Assembly: GCF_021730395.1 (NCBI RefSeq)
Contig: NC_069371.1
Location: 70,648,001 to 70,712,000 of the forward strand
Source: Mercenaria mercenaria
Lineage: Eukaryota > Mollusca > Bivalvia > Venerida > Veneridae
Length of the DNA stretch: 64,000 bases
Direction of reading: 5' to 3'
The position numbers were made by a program, and so were the translations under genes. Each line of letters begins with the position of its first letter. The first letter of the stretch is position 1. Below are positions 21,761-33,212 of this stretch, piece by piece. The notes under the pieces were generated by a model that saw only the letters and a list, made by a program, of their open reading frames with translations, did no database searches and was not told where the DNA came from.

Positions 21761-23499
21761 TCTCACTGATATCAATATACATAGACACGACCGTCCAAAA
21801 TATTGTCATATAAGTGAACTGTAATGCGAATCTTGAAATGAGATCATTTGTTTGCATACATTATGCATTTAAATAAGATTGAGTTACCACATACAATAAC
21901 CATGCAAGCGTAGGTTCAAAATGTTTTATTTACATTTGCATAGTCATTCTTTTCCTAGCTAAAGTTTAATATATAGAATTTCAATTTTATTCAATGTCTT
22001 TTAATGGTTTTACTGTGCAGCTTCATTTGTAACAACTAGACATGAGCATATCATCATGACATCACGATGTTTATTTAAGAAACAATAACACTGTTATATG
22101 ATAGGTACAGATTGCAAAGTTATTATGTATATAGATGCGTACATTTTATATTAATATCCAAATGCATGTTTATAAATATTTACCATATATAATTAACCGT
22201 TTACGAGAAAACTGTAGCAATATTAAAACGGTTTTGTTTCTTTAATTACCATTTTTTGATCCGACAAAATTTGTAAAGCAATCTGTCCAGCACTTAGCGA
22301 AGACTGCTTTCACATATAGCAGATTATAGGGCGTAAAAGGTAAGGTGATAGTTTCTGCATCTCCACTTGTTTTATGTCATATCTTGCTGAGATATACTGG
22401 CTACATGACCAACATTCCGAGGTACATGTTGGTGCATGTTTGGGATGTTTAATTTCACAATAATCTCATGAAAATCAAAGCCTTCTAGTAAGGACTAAAT
22501 CAGTGCGTATATAGTCAACAACAGGCAGTTTTCAAAAGCATTTGAAAGAAATACCAAAAAACTGAATGGTTTGAAACAAAAGTATATTTTGCTGTTTTTA
22601 TGTATAAAGAAAAACAACCAAGATCACTTCTGCGAGAAGGTATTTCTAAACCCGTTGTGGCAACGTTAAATGTCGCAACGCCGCTAAATGTCGCAACCAC
22701 CGTTAAATGTCGCAAGGTTGACGTTAAATGTCGCAACCACCGCTAAATGTCGCAAAATCGTCTGCCGCTAAATGTCGCACCTTTAACGTTAAATGTCGCA
22801 AAAATTTGCCCACCGTTATATGTCGCAACACCAACGCTAAATGTCGCACTTCCTATTTGACACTATGACTATCAATTCCTTGTGTATATTTATTTTTTTG
22901 AGGGAAGAAAAAATAACAGGTTTATGTAATACAAATAATTATCTTAATGATAAGTGTTGTTACGTATAGCAACAAGAGGGCCTTGTTGGCCCTAGATCGC
23001 TCACCTGAGTTCCACACCTTGCTTGAACAATCACGCAAGAAAAATATTTGTGAAATTATTTTGTTATAGGGCCAGTGTTTTAGGACAGAAACATTCTGAG
23101 GTTTCTTCTAACTAAATACGATTTGGTAATAGTGTTGTATGTTTGTGGGGGTTGGGTATGGGTGGGGAACGGGGTGAATAACGACACAGAAATCTAAGAC
23201 ACAGACACACAGCACCAAGATAATTAATAGAAAATAAAAATATTTACACTTTAAATGTAAACCTCCAAACAAAGAAATAGAACCCATGGCTGATTAATAG
23301 AAAGTCTTCGTTTTCTACAGCTGGTACAAAACAGTCTTCGTGTCGCGTAGTTGAACATCCTGTTGTGTAACAGACCTGGATTGTTGCCCGAGCCGATTCC
23401 CCCACCCCAAACCCCACTCTTGTTGGCTTACTAGTGACTTATACTCATCAAAGTTACACCCAACTATTTTGGAAATAATATTTTCTCAAAATGTAGACC

Positions 23500-23574
23500 C
23501 ACAACGCCCCAGAGGCGAACATTTTATAATTATATTTCAAAATTCCCACAGGGGGAAGAACCCAACGCTAAAAT

Positions 23575-23606
<32 letters not shown>

Positions 23607-23935
23607 GTACCCCGCCAGTACCTTAAAATTAAGAAACAAATGCACCAGAGGCAACCATTTTATACCTGTTTTTCAAACTTTCCCGGGGAGAGACTCTGAG
23701 CTCACGAAAATGACAGGGATAACCCCTCCCATACACCGAAATTTTGAACAAAAAATGCAATAAAAGTCCATACTTGTATTTCAAAATTGTCAATGAGAAA
23801 AGACCCTAACCGCCTAAAATAAGGGGAGTGCCCCACTAGTACGTACCTAAAAAATAGACAAAAATGCACCACAGGCCGACATTTCATACCTGTATATAAA
23901 AAACTTTCCCACAGATACGGACAGAGTAACCCCGT
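23500..23935. repeat. Diverged tandem units inside the foldback element
   Basis: About four units of roughly 110-130 bp share 'caccagaggc..cattttatacctgt', 'tttcaaa(a/c)tt' and 'accc(c/t)..' blocks (starting near 23500, 23640, 23752 and 23867). Strongly diverged and non-coding. Confidence 0.5.
23575..23605 (+). repeat. G31 homopolymer run
   Basis: Thirty-one consecutive guanines inside the foldback element. A C19 run follows at 23979-23997. Such runs can form G-quadruplexes and are hard to sequence, so exact length is unreliable. Confidence 0.9.
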
Positions 23936-25773
23936 ACCTACCGCACGTCGCCGGTGACGCTTTAGTTTTAAACTTGTGCCCCCCCCCCCCCCCCCCCGCC
24001 CCACTCCCATCCTCCATCAACAATTTCTGGCCCCGGCTTGTTGTGTAACGAAATTCAGGTCGACTAAAGACATGCGACAATACGGAGCGCGAGCTTAATG
24101 TCTCATCAGCTAAACAGGACTCCATAGAATTACATAGTTTAGACCTGAAGTAAATTTAGTACTGTGGCGAGTACCATGTTAGTGCTCAAACCTTTAGATA
24201 TTAAATATATAACGTATGTATGGTGCGGAACCACTGAAAAGCAAACGTGCAGATTAGAGTGAAAGGTCAATTCAGCCCTTTCCAAATTATGCACGCATTA
24301 CCCAGTCCTATCTCTAAGTTATAAAGACTGTTTAACTTACCTTATTTTGCCGTGCGACATTTAGCGTTGGTGTTGCGACATATAACGGTGGGCAAAATTT
24401 TGCGACATTTAACGTTTAAGGTGCGACATTTAGCGGCAGACGATTTTGCGACATTTAGCGGTGGTTGCGACATTTAACGTCAACCTTGCGACATTTAACG
24501 GTGGTTGCGACATTTAGCGGCGTTGCGACATTTAACGTTGCCACACCCGTTTTTTATGGGGATGTGGTTTACAAACTTCGTAAGATCTTGGGTCATGGTA
24601 ATTTTCCAAATGTATTTGGTAAAATTATAAAACGTTTTATAAAAAGAGGTTACGACCCAACTGTTTTGAGACATACCGCATGTTTAGTGTTCAACCCGTT
24701 TACAGTTGGACACTACGCTTCCCTCTTTGATTGTGTCTGACGGAAGAGGGGGAGGACTCTATGATGAGCAGTTTTTAAATCCTACCAGGACTGAACTGTT
24801 TTGATATCTGTCTTCTGGCCTGTTTCGTCGGGCCCTTAAGGGTGTTTCTCTTGTTGCTCTGTCTTCTGAAAAGGCATTGAGTACATACGTTTTTGGTTTT
24901 TCAAGGTTTGCTTTTTATAGATTTATACACGAGCATTTTTGTGTTTTACATGCCATGCCTTTTTGTTTCCATTACGTGTGTTAGAGATTCACCTGGAGGG
25001 GATAACTTTTATTTACACTGTCCCGTGTCTTTGGAACATGGTGGGGGTAAGAGTGAGGTTGGATGCGCACCATAAACCGGTTTAAGCTCCCCAGTGGTGT
25101 TTTTGCCACTGACCGTTCCAAGGCGGTGCCCCACTCTGTTTCTTTGTTCGTTCGTTTTGTCCTAATGTGTTGGCTTTGTGTGTTTGCGCGTGTATGTGTA
25201 TATGTGTGTTTGTGGTGTACGCGTCTGCGTGCTGTGGGTTTCGTTTTGGGGAGGCTGCGTTTTTGGTACGTGGCATTCCCTGTTTGATATTTGTCTTTGT
25301 TTTTTGTAACAGTTTTCATAACAAATAATCAAATTAAGACCAAAACCATTTATTCAGACAAAATGGGTGTATATGAAAACAATCACAGACAGTGAAAATG
25401 CAAATGTTTTCTAAGAAAGATGAATGTTTTTCCAGTTTATATTAAGATGTCCTCAGCTGTAATGTTCTTTCCAGTATCTTTTTAATTGATAAGTAACAAT
25501 GAAGCCACCATAAGTGCTTTAAACGCTTTGATTATTCCAGTGACTACGTCAGATAATGATTCTAGTTTCTGAAGACTACGTGTAAACGCCTCTCTATTTC
25601 AGAATCTGATCAAAAAAAGAAATCGTATCATTAGATTTATAGTTATATAATATGCAGATTTCAAATACAATCTCTTCATACCTTTTTGATAAAGTGAACA
25701 AAATTAAGAAAAAAATAACCCTTGTTTATAGTACAGAAACAATATAATTTTACAATAGGGGCTCTGAAACATA

Positions 25774-26572
25774 TCAAAAGCCAGATTTAAACAGTTGCAC
25801 AATCATATCTGGTTTAGACTCGTCATCGCACGTAAGGAAATGTGTCCACATGTCAACGGATGTTTTTACCGGAACTTTACCATCAACGGAATGGGCATCA
25901 AACCATCTTTGGTTTACAGCATCGTCATTATGTTCAGCCGACTTTAACATGATCATACAATCTTCCTCTGTACACATCCCATCGCCATCTAAGTCCATTA
26001 AACTATATCCAGCTTCCTGGCCTTTTTTTATTCGCTTAGCAAACTGCGTTCTGTCGGCCTCAAACGCCTTTTTCTGGCACTCAATAAATTCAGCCTCAGT
26101 GATTTCAGACTTTCCGAACATTAGATACTCGCTCCACCATGCAGAGTATGCATCCATAGCAGCCTTTTTCCTATCTGCATCATAATGGTGGAGATTTGCA
26201 TACTTCTCTCTGCAAACATAAAATTTTGGAATTGACATTGATTTGCTTCAGTATTATTGCGAAATGCAAAACTCGAAGATGCAGATTAAGGATAATTCAT
26301 GATCACACCATTCTTATCATTATCTTTTTAATCCTCCTCCTCCTCGTCCTCGTAATAAATATTTCCGTCATTGTCTGTGTCGTCGTTATCATCATTATCA
26401 TCATCATCATTAGCAGCATCATAATCATCAGCAGTATTATTATTTCTATTACCAATGCATTTTAAACCTACCTGGCTCTCTCTAAATCTTCAGCACATAC
26501 TTTTCCGTCTGCGTTGTGGTCAAACCAGGAAAACCACATTTTCCACTTTGAGATGAGATATTCATTTGCCAT
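25774..26572 (-). CDS. Sarcoplasmic calcium-binding protein, gene B
   Basis: Spliced gene with two coding exons, 26572-26472 and 26209-25774, giving 178 residues from MANEYLISKW to LFKSGF. The join is AG|A between donor gtaggt and acceptor tttgcag. EF-hand loop 1 is DHNADGKVCAED (18-29) and loop 3 is DLDGDGMCTEED (106-117), both with canonical Ca ligands and an Asp at position 12. Loops 2 (GKSEITEAEFIE) and 4 (around VDGKVPV) look degenerate, as is common in this family. The exon begins 6 bases before ATG (acceptor ttacag, then atcaac). By family knowledge it is a cytosolic Ca/Mg buffer, often of muscle. About 95% identical to gene C, a recent duplicate. Intact. Confidence 0.9.
26328..26455. 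repeat. Trinucleotide-rich intron of SCP gene B
   Basis: Runs of cct/cgt and atc triplets ('atcatcatcatcat') fill most of the coding intron. The same intron of gene C (31628-31755) and E (37580-37660) has a matching run, so it was already present in their ancestor or is favoured there. Confidence 0.8.
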
Positions 26573-26906
26573 GTTGATCTGTAAATTAATACCGTATCCG
26601 TTAACACAACAGCAATTTAAAGTTCTTTTGTATTTGTTTAACGATTTTTATCCGGCAACGGAGTTTCCCTGCAGTGATGGTAAAAGATAGTGCTTGTTTT
26701 CTTTAATAGGTCCCTACTTACGTAAATGATAACATGCATGCCTTGAGCTTATGTAAATAACAAACAAACCTTGAACTTTTGTTGAACAATAAACGTAGGC
26801 TTAAGGCTAGCGTTTTATAATTTTTAAGTTTTATTAAATACAAAAATAAAAAACCTAAATAGGTTCAAAACTATTTCATTACAAGGGTGAAAATATTTTC
26901 TCCTAC

Positions 26907-26960
26907 CTTTAGAAAAGCCAGCTACACTGAGTCTCTTACTGATGTCTATATATAAACTTA
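26907..26960 (-). promoter_or_regulatory. TATA box and first exon of SCP gene B
   Basis: Minus strand: TATATATA at 26954-26947, then about 40 bases on a donor, aaag|gtaggag (exon edge 26907). With a start about 30 bp after the TATA, the untranslated first exon would be only 10-20 nt. The intron then runs to the acceptor at about 26579. The same block in gene C is split by a transposon. Confidence 0.6.
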
Positions 26961-27100
26961 GCATACACTAGATCTCCTACGAGAGACACTTTGCTGCACA
27001 ACGTGTATCATTATCGTTTGTTTGCACACGTTCATGTTATATTTACATCGGTTTTGTTACCTTCATTTTAACTATATAATACAAAAATAGTATAACTTAA

Positions 27101-28085
27101 AGGGAATTCCTATAGTTTTTATGCGCATCTTTCTGCGCAGCCGGCACTTTCTATGGAAAACTGAACTGAAGTCAACATTTGTTGAAACATGTTACAGACA
27201 ATCTTAAATATGAGGAATTTTGAATGAAATAACATTTTTGATAAGTTATATCAGTAATCAAATGTTGATACTGGTTTATGTTGTATTGACAAGTATCATG
27301 CCTGACAGGTATCTTGCTATTTTTGTGGTTGTGTTTTCACATAGCATTTTAGTACAAAGACAGTGTTGTTCATATAATGTAAGATAATTGACTTAGTACT
27401 GATAAGACAATATCACCTTTCAGATTATTTAGTATTCAATTATAGAAAGAATTAAGAATTTTTAAAACTTTTTTTTAACTTTTAGCAGACATACATGTAA
27501 TCAATTTGGCCAGGTTCGCGCCATTTCCGTCCGAACAGGTGTTGTATTCTAGCGGTCTTAACATAAAATTTAGCCTGGTGACCCATACATTTTTAGCCAT
27601 TTTTATGCTCACAATACAATTATCTATACACAAGAAGAAAAAGAAAAAAATCTATGAAAGAGTTTTTTAAAAATTTAAGAAATATATTCTTCACTATGGG
27701 TATTTTTCATTGAAAAAAGTTCACAAAAGTAAATATGAAACAATATTTTTTTTCATTTGTACCCATTATTGTAAGGATAGAGTATTACAAATATGACTAT
27801 GATATCAAATAAGTATATAATAAAATCTGTAAAAAGAAAAAACCGTATTGTGCTGCCTGGATGTATATTTTGGTTGGTATTTATAAAAAAGCAGAAAATT
27901 ATGAAAATGTTGAAAAATCGCTGGCAGTTTCAGCAACAGTGGGTGTGTTCAAAACATTTTTTCACAAAAACAAGCCTGGTGACCTATTGTTTTTATTTGT
28001 TCGTTGTTTTCAGCACAAATTTTCCTATCATATATGTGAATTTAAAAAAATTCTATGAAAGGAAAAAAAACTATAGGAATTCTCT
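27101..28085. mobile_element. 985 bp element flanked by TTAA, upstream of gene B
   Basis: Inverted ends agggaattcctatagttttt and, inverted, agagaattcctatagttttt. A TTAA lies on each side (27097-27100 and 28086-28089). The C block lacks it and reads straight across (about 33310, 'tataacctaaacaaatg'). TTAA duplication is typical of piggyBac and Kolobok superfamilies, though the ends are not classical piggyBac. Interior frames such as 27793-28089 show no transposase, so it is non-autonomous. It sits about 150 bp upstream of gene B's TATA box. Confidence 0.8.
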
Positions 28086-28439
28086 TTAAATAAATGTTAA
28101 GTTAGTATATCGGTAGCACAGAAATTACTGTCATGTAAAAACTCTATCGTAGAGTCATTAGTTTTACTTGTTTCGTTTTAAGCATTTTAGCTTTTTAGGA
28201 CTATCTGAACGTAATCGTACTTATCATTTACTGATGCACGAGTACGATACATGTTTAAAGCAGTACTTAATGAACAAGCTGTATTGCTAAATGGTCGGAA
28301 CTGCTAAATCTTATTTTCTAAGTAACTACCGAAGTGTTTATTGTGCTGTTATATATTCTAATAATGTTTTATGTTGGAGTTTGTTAGAATAATTTGTAGA
28401 TTTGATATATTGATAACGTAACACGTAAGCACAGATAGT

Positions 28440-29815
28440 GTTTGACTCCCTTTTCATGCTATCTTTGCTATAATTGTTGGTGAATTTCTGTTAATAATAG
28501 GATTTGGGTCATTTGTGGCTGATTTGGGTTCATTATGTCGGTAGCTGGATCCCAACATTACACATTATGTCATATACAATAGTTAAAAGGAATCAGATAT
28601 TTGTTAGGGCAAGCACTCGTCGTAAAATACTATGTATAAATTTGGACCAATCAGAAACAAGTTCTATAAATAGCACCAGTCAAAGCTCACGTCTTCTAAG
28701 GTATAAATAGGTAGATGGATGACAGAGAGATCATTCAGTATCCAGCGACCGAAGAAGACACATCGAGGATTCAACTAATAATATATCCCAGTACCTTGAT
28801 AAGGAAGTTATTGCAACTACCCTGTCAGGCTGGATAAATTATTAAAAAGAAGAAGTTTGAAGTTCATAGACTAAAGAAGAGTTGCAGAAATTCAAGAAGG
28901 TTTCAAGCTATAGGGCCAGCGCATAGGAGTTTTACCTTAAGGGTAGTTTAATGCTATACACGATAGCAAATATAGGCTGAGCATCGGAAAGCTGAGACAG
29001 AGACCCCGAGTATGGTAATCCACAGAGATAGTAGGAGAGCCCCAGCTGATAGACGGTTCAGCAGTATTGGTGGAGTACAGCCAAGGCATCGGGGATATAC
29101 CTATATGGTAGTTGAACGCTACATGTGATAGCATATAGGCACTGAGTATCCAGGAGTCAGGGCAAACATAAAGAGTTGTAACTTCAATTAAGAGGACAGA
29201 GGCCGAGTATCTATGCGATAGGACTCGTATATGTCTGTATATTGTCTGACGGGAACTTCAACATAAAAACTAGTCAAGTATAGAGTCTCCAGCCTATAGG
29301 AGTTTGAGCTTATTATTATTAATTGAAAATTGTTAGTTTGAAACATTTAGTGATTAGCCTGATCCCTGAAATTGTCTAGCTCATAACTGAAATCATTTAC
29401 AAATCACTGGTACACGAATCATTAAGGCAAGGTAGGCAGAGGAAAATTTATGTATGAGATATTTGATCGCACCAGCTATACGTTTTAACAAAGAACATTC
29501 TATATCGTTTGTCAGCTAGTCTAAGATATAGTTACCTTAGCCATAGGACCCATTTCATTATTCAAGATACTAAAGGCGTAGGCACTTCCCTGGGACATAT
29601 AAATCGTATTCTGACAATTAGGGGGCTCGTCCGGGATCATATCCGAGGAGGTACAGAGACTAGTGGTTTTAACGTTCTGCTGGTGTACTAGGAGGCGCTG
29701 TGACAGAAGGTAGTTTGAGATACATATAGTTCAGTTCGAGACAAAGTTGCAGCTTGAGATGAACTACGATAAATGGCTTGAGATGGGTCATATAACTCGT
29801 ATCCTGACAGGGTTA
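28440..29815 (+). mobile_element. LTR retrotransposon remnant with a tRNA-Pro-type primer site (fossil)
   Basis: A long terminal repeat is suggested by a TATA-like 'aaggtataaataggtag' at about 28700, a plausible start site downstream and an end at about 29613 (ctgaca), followed within four bases by gggggctcgtccgggat (29620-29636). That is the complement of the tRNA-Pro 3' end, a primer site familiar from retroviruses and some LTR elements. A second 'catata.ctcgtatcctgaca' at 29786-29808 resembles the end of the LTR, so this may be an internally deleted copy. No gag or pol is left; it is broken beyond counting. The left edge is approximate. Confidence 0.55.
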
Positions 29816-30962
29816 ACGTTATGTTTTATAAAGTTCAGTTGAGGTAGTGGTTGAATTTACAATTTTATACTTTCAAACATTTTCTGAAGCTGTGCTGCTG
29901 CTATTTATGCTGAATGATACATCATTAGAAAAATATCTGAACCCTGCATGCATCTGAAACAATAGAATTAAACTGGCGGCAATGTACATGAGACATGTAC
30001 TCGGACGCGTAGATCTGGTCGGAAAGTTGCAATTATGTATAAAGATGCGTACATTTCATATCAATATCCAAATACATTTTGATAAATATTTACCATATAT
30101 AGTTTACCGTTCAAGAGAAGATTGTAACAATATTAAAAAATGGTTTTGTTTCTTAAATTTACCATTTTTCAGTCAGACAAATGAATAAGACAGTTTGTCC
30201 AGCACTTAGTAAAGAAGGTGTTACAGGTAGGGGTATAGTTTCTGTATCCCAACTTTGCCTTTGTATATCTTGCTGACATATACTGGCTGCAGGACCGACA
30301 TTCTTAGGTACATTTGTTGTACATGTTTGTGATGTTTCTTGCACAATCATCTCATGAAAATCAAAGTCGTCTAGTAAGGACTAAAACAGTGCGTATATAA
30401 TCAACAACAGGCTGTGTTCTAAAGCATTTGAAAGAACTATAAAAAGCTGATTGGTTCGAAACAAAAGTGTATTTTGCTCTTCTTATTTATAGTGAAAAAG
30501 AACAAGACTTGTAGCCGTTTTCATCACAAATGATCAAATTAAGGAAAAAACAATTATTCAGAAAAAAATCAATGTGTATGACAGGTCGTGAAAATGCAAT
30601 AATTTTGAAACAGATTTCAAAAGCTGGATGTTTTTCTGGTCTATAGTAAGAATTCTTCAGCAGTAATTTTCTTTCCAGTATTTTATCAATTGATAAGAAG
30701 CTAAGGAAGCCAGCATAAGTGATTTTAGCGATTTGATTATTCCTGTGACTCTTCTAGTTTCTGACGTTTATTTGTAAACATCTCTCTATTTCTGAATCTG
30801 ATAAATAGAAATTGACACGTATCATTAGATTTATAGTTATATAATATGCAGATTCCAAATGCAATCTCTTCATAACTTTATGATCAAGTAAACAAATTAA
30901 AAAATACACTTGTTTATAGTAACAGAAACAATGTACATTTACAATAGGGGCTCTGAAACAGA

Positions 30963-31892
30963 TCAAAAGCCAGATTTAAACAGTTGCACAACCATATCTG
31001 GTTTAGACTCGTCATCGCACGTAAGGAAATGTGTCCACATGTCAACGGATGTTTTGACCGGAACTTTGCCATCAACGGAATGGGCATCAAACCATCTTCG
31101 GTTTACAGCATCGTTATTATGTTCAGCCGACTTTAACATGATCATACAATCTTCCTCTGTACACATCCCATCGCCATCTAAGTCCATTAAACTACATACA
31201 GCTTCCTGGCCTTCTTCTATCCGCTTAGCAAACTGCGTTCTATCGGCCTCAAATGCCTTTTTCTGGCACTCAATAAATTCAGCCTCAGTGATTTCAGACT
31301 TTCCGAACATTAGATACTCGCTCCACCATGCAGAGTATGCATCCATAGCAGCCTTTTTCCTATCTGCATCATAATGGTGGAGATTTGCATACTTTTCTCT
31401 GCAAGCATAAACGTTTGATATTGACATTGATTTGCAACAGTAACACACAAGTTGTCTTAGTAATGTAGCTTAACATCGTGTACATTTTACTCTTGGTACC
31501 GTAAACACATGAGATATTGTGAAATACAAAACTCGAAAAATGCAAAGTAAGGATACTTTTGTCAATTTTTTAGTTTCGTGAAAAAAAAAACATTTTGAAA
31601 AGGACACTATCATGATTTTCATCATAATAACATCATCCTCATCATCTTCTTAAATTTTCCTCCTCCTCCTCGTCCTCATAATAATCATCGACGTCATCGT
31701 CTTTGTCGTCATCAGCATCATCATCATCATTATCAGCATCATAATCAACATCAAGTTTATTATTTCTATTATCAATGCATTTTAAACCTACCTGGCTGTC
31801 TCTAAATCTTCAGCACATACTTTCCCATCTGTGTTGTGGTCAAACCAGGAAAACCACATTTTCCACTTTGAGATGAGATATTCATTTGCCAT
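30963..31892 (-). CDS. Sarcoplasmic calcium-binding protein, gene C
   Basis: Two coding exons, 31892-31792 and 31398-30963, encode a 178-residue SCP nearly identical to B. EF loop 1 is DHNTDGKVCAED and loop 3 DLDGDGMCTEED. Differences from B include T21, T33, KRIEEGQEAVC (B: KRIKKGQEAGY) and NNDAVNRRW (B: NDDAVNQRW). Splice sites match B (donor gtaggt, acceptor ttgcag). The reading frame is intact, but its upstream region has gained two transposons, one between the TATA box and the first exon, so expression may differ from B. Same inferred role as gene B. Confidence 0.9.
31628..31755. repeat. Trinucleotide-rich intron of SCP gene C
   Basis: atc and cct triplet runs, in the same intron position as in gene B (26328-26455). 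Confidence 0.8.
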
Positions 31893-32208
31893 GTTGATCT
31901 GTAAATGAACACTTTATCCGAAACACAACAACAAAATAAAGTTTTTTGTATTTGTTTTAGATGTCCAGCCTGCCACCGAATTTCTATGCAAAATGTATAC
32001 TTGTGATGATAAGCAATAGTATTTGTTTTCTTTTTTTCTTTTCAAAGTCTCTACTCACGTAAATGATAGCATACATGCCGTGACCTTATGTAAATGATAA
32101 CATACAAACCGTGAACTTAAGTTGGTCAATAAACGTAGTCTTAAGGCTAGAGTTTTATAATTTTTAACTTAGATTAAATACAAAAGAAAACAAAAAAAAC
32201 CCCCTAAA

Positions 32209-32440
32209 TGTGCCATGAGAAAACCAAAATAGTGGGTTTGCGATCAGCATGGATCCAGACCAACCTGCGCATCCGCGCAGTCTGGTCAGGATCCATGCTG
32301 TTTGCTAATGGTTTCTCTAATTGCAGTAGGATTTAAAAGCGAACAACATGGATCCTGACCAGACTGCGTGGATGCGCAGGCTGGTCTAGATCCATGCTTG
32401 TCGCAAACCCACTATGTTGGTTTTCTCATGGCACGGCTCA
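32209..32440. mobile_element. Palindromic repeat element, copy 2 (intron 1 of gene C)
   Basis: Same family as 21022-21260, with the leftmost few bases lost or changed. The gene B intron gives the empty site: B reads 'cctaaataggttc' (about 26856) where C has cctaaa, the element, then aatag. The duplicated target is short and A-rich (about 2 bp). Confidence 0.85.
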
Positions 32441-32489
32441 AATAGATTCAAAGTTATTTAATTACATGAGTGAAAATATTTTCTCCTAC

Positions 32490-32518
32490 CTTTAGAAATA
32501 GCCAACCACAATCTCTTA
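32490..32518 (-). promoter_or_regulatory. First exon of SCP gene C, cut off from its TATA box
   Basis: The donor (gtaggag, edge at 32490) and about 29 bases matching gene B's first exon are here, but the matching TATATATA lies at 33212-33205, beyond a 675 bp insertion. Confidence 0.65.
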
Positions 32519-33193
32519 AGCCCTCAACAGACGGTAGGTTCTATATATTGTACAACACTAATTATATCAAAGATGTACACTTTTAAAATTGTACATTTTT
32601 CCAATACAGACAGTATTCCACTCCCATATAAATCACAGAGATTTACCTAGTAATCATAGTGCTTCAGGTACTGAAAAGAATGTAACCATTAATAAAAAAT
32701 AAAATTCACCTTTTTATGTCCCATGAACTTGATTACGCATGACACTAATGAGCCACGTCATGGGAAAACCAACATAGTGGCTTTGCGACCAGGATAGATC
32801 CAGACCAGCCTGTGCATCAGCGCAGATGCTGGTCGGAAACGCATTCTGTTGGTTTTCTCATGGCGCGGCTCAAAGCATTTAACTGTTCAGTGTCATCATT
32901 TTTCCATTATGCATTGAAAGCAATTTTATATTCAGATTTGTATTTATTTTTTGAGCAGTTGTTTCTGGAATTTCATTCACTTGCCTCTTATCAACTAATA
33001 ATTACCAATTTGTTGCTTGTCAACGTGGGTGGTACGTAAGGCAAAACGTACGAAATAGAAGATGTCCTAATCTGTAAGCCAAGACATAAGATTTATGAAA
33101 TCAAGGAATAGCATTGTACACACGATAATACTTGGCTGTACATCTTAAATTTAATTGGCGTTGTACAACAAAAATCTACGTCTGTTGAGGGCT
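32519..33193. mobile_element. 675 bp Harbinger-like MITE in the promoter of gene C
   Basis: Terminal inverted repeats start agccctcaacagacg at both ends, and the similarity continues to 'ttgtacaac'. It is flanked by TTA (32516-32518 and 33194-33196). A 3 bp TTA/TAA duplication is the mark of PIF/Harbinger elements. Gene B shows the empty site ('tctcttactgatg', about 26932). A shortened palindromic element (32749-32872) is nested inside. No transposase. Confidence 0.85.
32749..32872. mobile_element. Palindromic repeat element, copy 3 (shortened, nested)
   Basis: A 124 bp version of the palindromic family with the middle lost: it keeps 'tgagccacgtcatgggaaaa' on the left and 'ttctcatggcgcggctca' on the right. 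It lies inside the 675 bp MITE, so it inserted into that element. Confidence 0.8.
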
Positions 33194-33204
33194 TTACTGA
33201 TATC

Positions 33205-33212
33205 TATATATA
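33205..33212 (-). promoter_or_regulatory. Displaced TATA box of gene C
   Basis: TATATATA in the same local context as gene B's TATA box ('gatatctatatataaacttag'-like, split here for length), now about 690 bp from the first exon. Confidence 0.6.

Larger units (their letters stand above)
22657..24544. mobile_element. Foldback-type transposon with 193 bp subrepeat arms
   Basis: A 1888 bp element with two inverted arms of 193 bp each (22657-22849 and 24352-24544), flanked by a 7 bp direct repeat acccgtt (22650-22656 and 24545-24551). Each arm begins gtggcaacg and is made of nine copies of a 12-base motif (t or c, then taaatgtcgca), about 20 bp apart. The interior has a G31 run, a C19 run and diverged tandem units of about 110-130 bp. 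No transposase is encoded, so it is non-autonomous. The design recalls foldback elements such as FB and Galileo of Drosophila; the 7 bp duplication matches Galileo (P superfamily), but homology is unproven. Confidence 0.85.
22624..25312. mobile_element. Interspersed repeat present in the B block, absent from the C block
   Basis: Relative to the C block (junction near 30510) the B block has about 2.7 kb extra. Of this 1888 bp is the foldback element; the other roughly 0.8 kb (22624-22656 plus 24545-25312) is an unidentified repeat. Its last 90 bp match the piece inside the Ngaro-type element at 9745-9838, showing that it is a mobile family. A TG/GT-rich stretch lies at about 25170-25215. No coding domain is seen. 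Confidence 0.6.
22125..28296. repeat. Segmental duplication, copy carrying gene B
   Basis: Aligns with 30020-33500. Shared landmarks are 'gatgcgtacatt' (22134/30045), the sequence near 22510 (30390), gene B/gene C, the TATA region (26950/33208) and 'actgatgcacgagtacgata' (28229/33440). Differences in length come mostly from transposon insertions in one copy or the other, so the duplicates act as empty sites for each other. Confidence 0.85.

Noticed and set aside
22657-22849. Regularly spaced short repeats resembling a CRISPR array
   Set aside because: The motif is only about 12 bases, the linkers are 5-14 bases, and the whole array is mirrored at 24352-24544, so it is a transposon arm.
23469-24125. 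Open frames with glycine runs
   Set aside because: They are translations of the G31 and C19 homopolymers in the foldback element.
25850-26185. Plus-strand open frame opposite SCP exon 2 (also at 30910-31374, 37234-37473, 54544-54822 and 60584-60823)
   Set aside because: All lie opposite the coding exon 2 of minus-strand SCP genes and repeat because the genes do. They show no independent codon signal.
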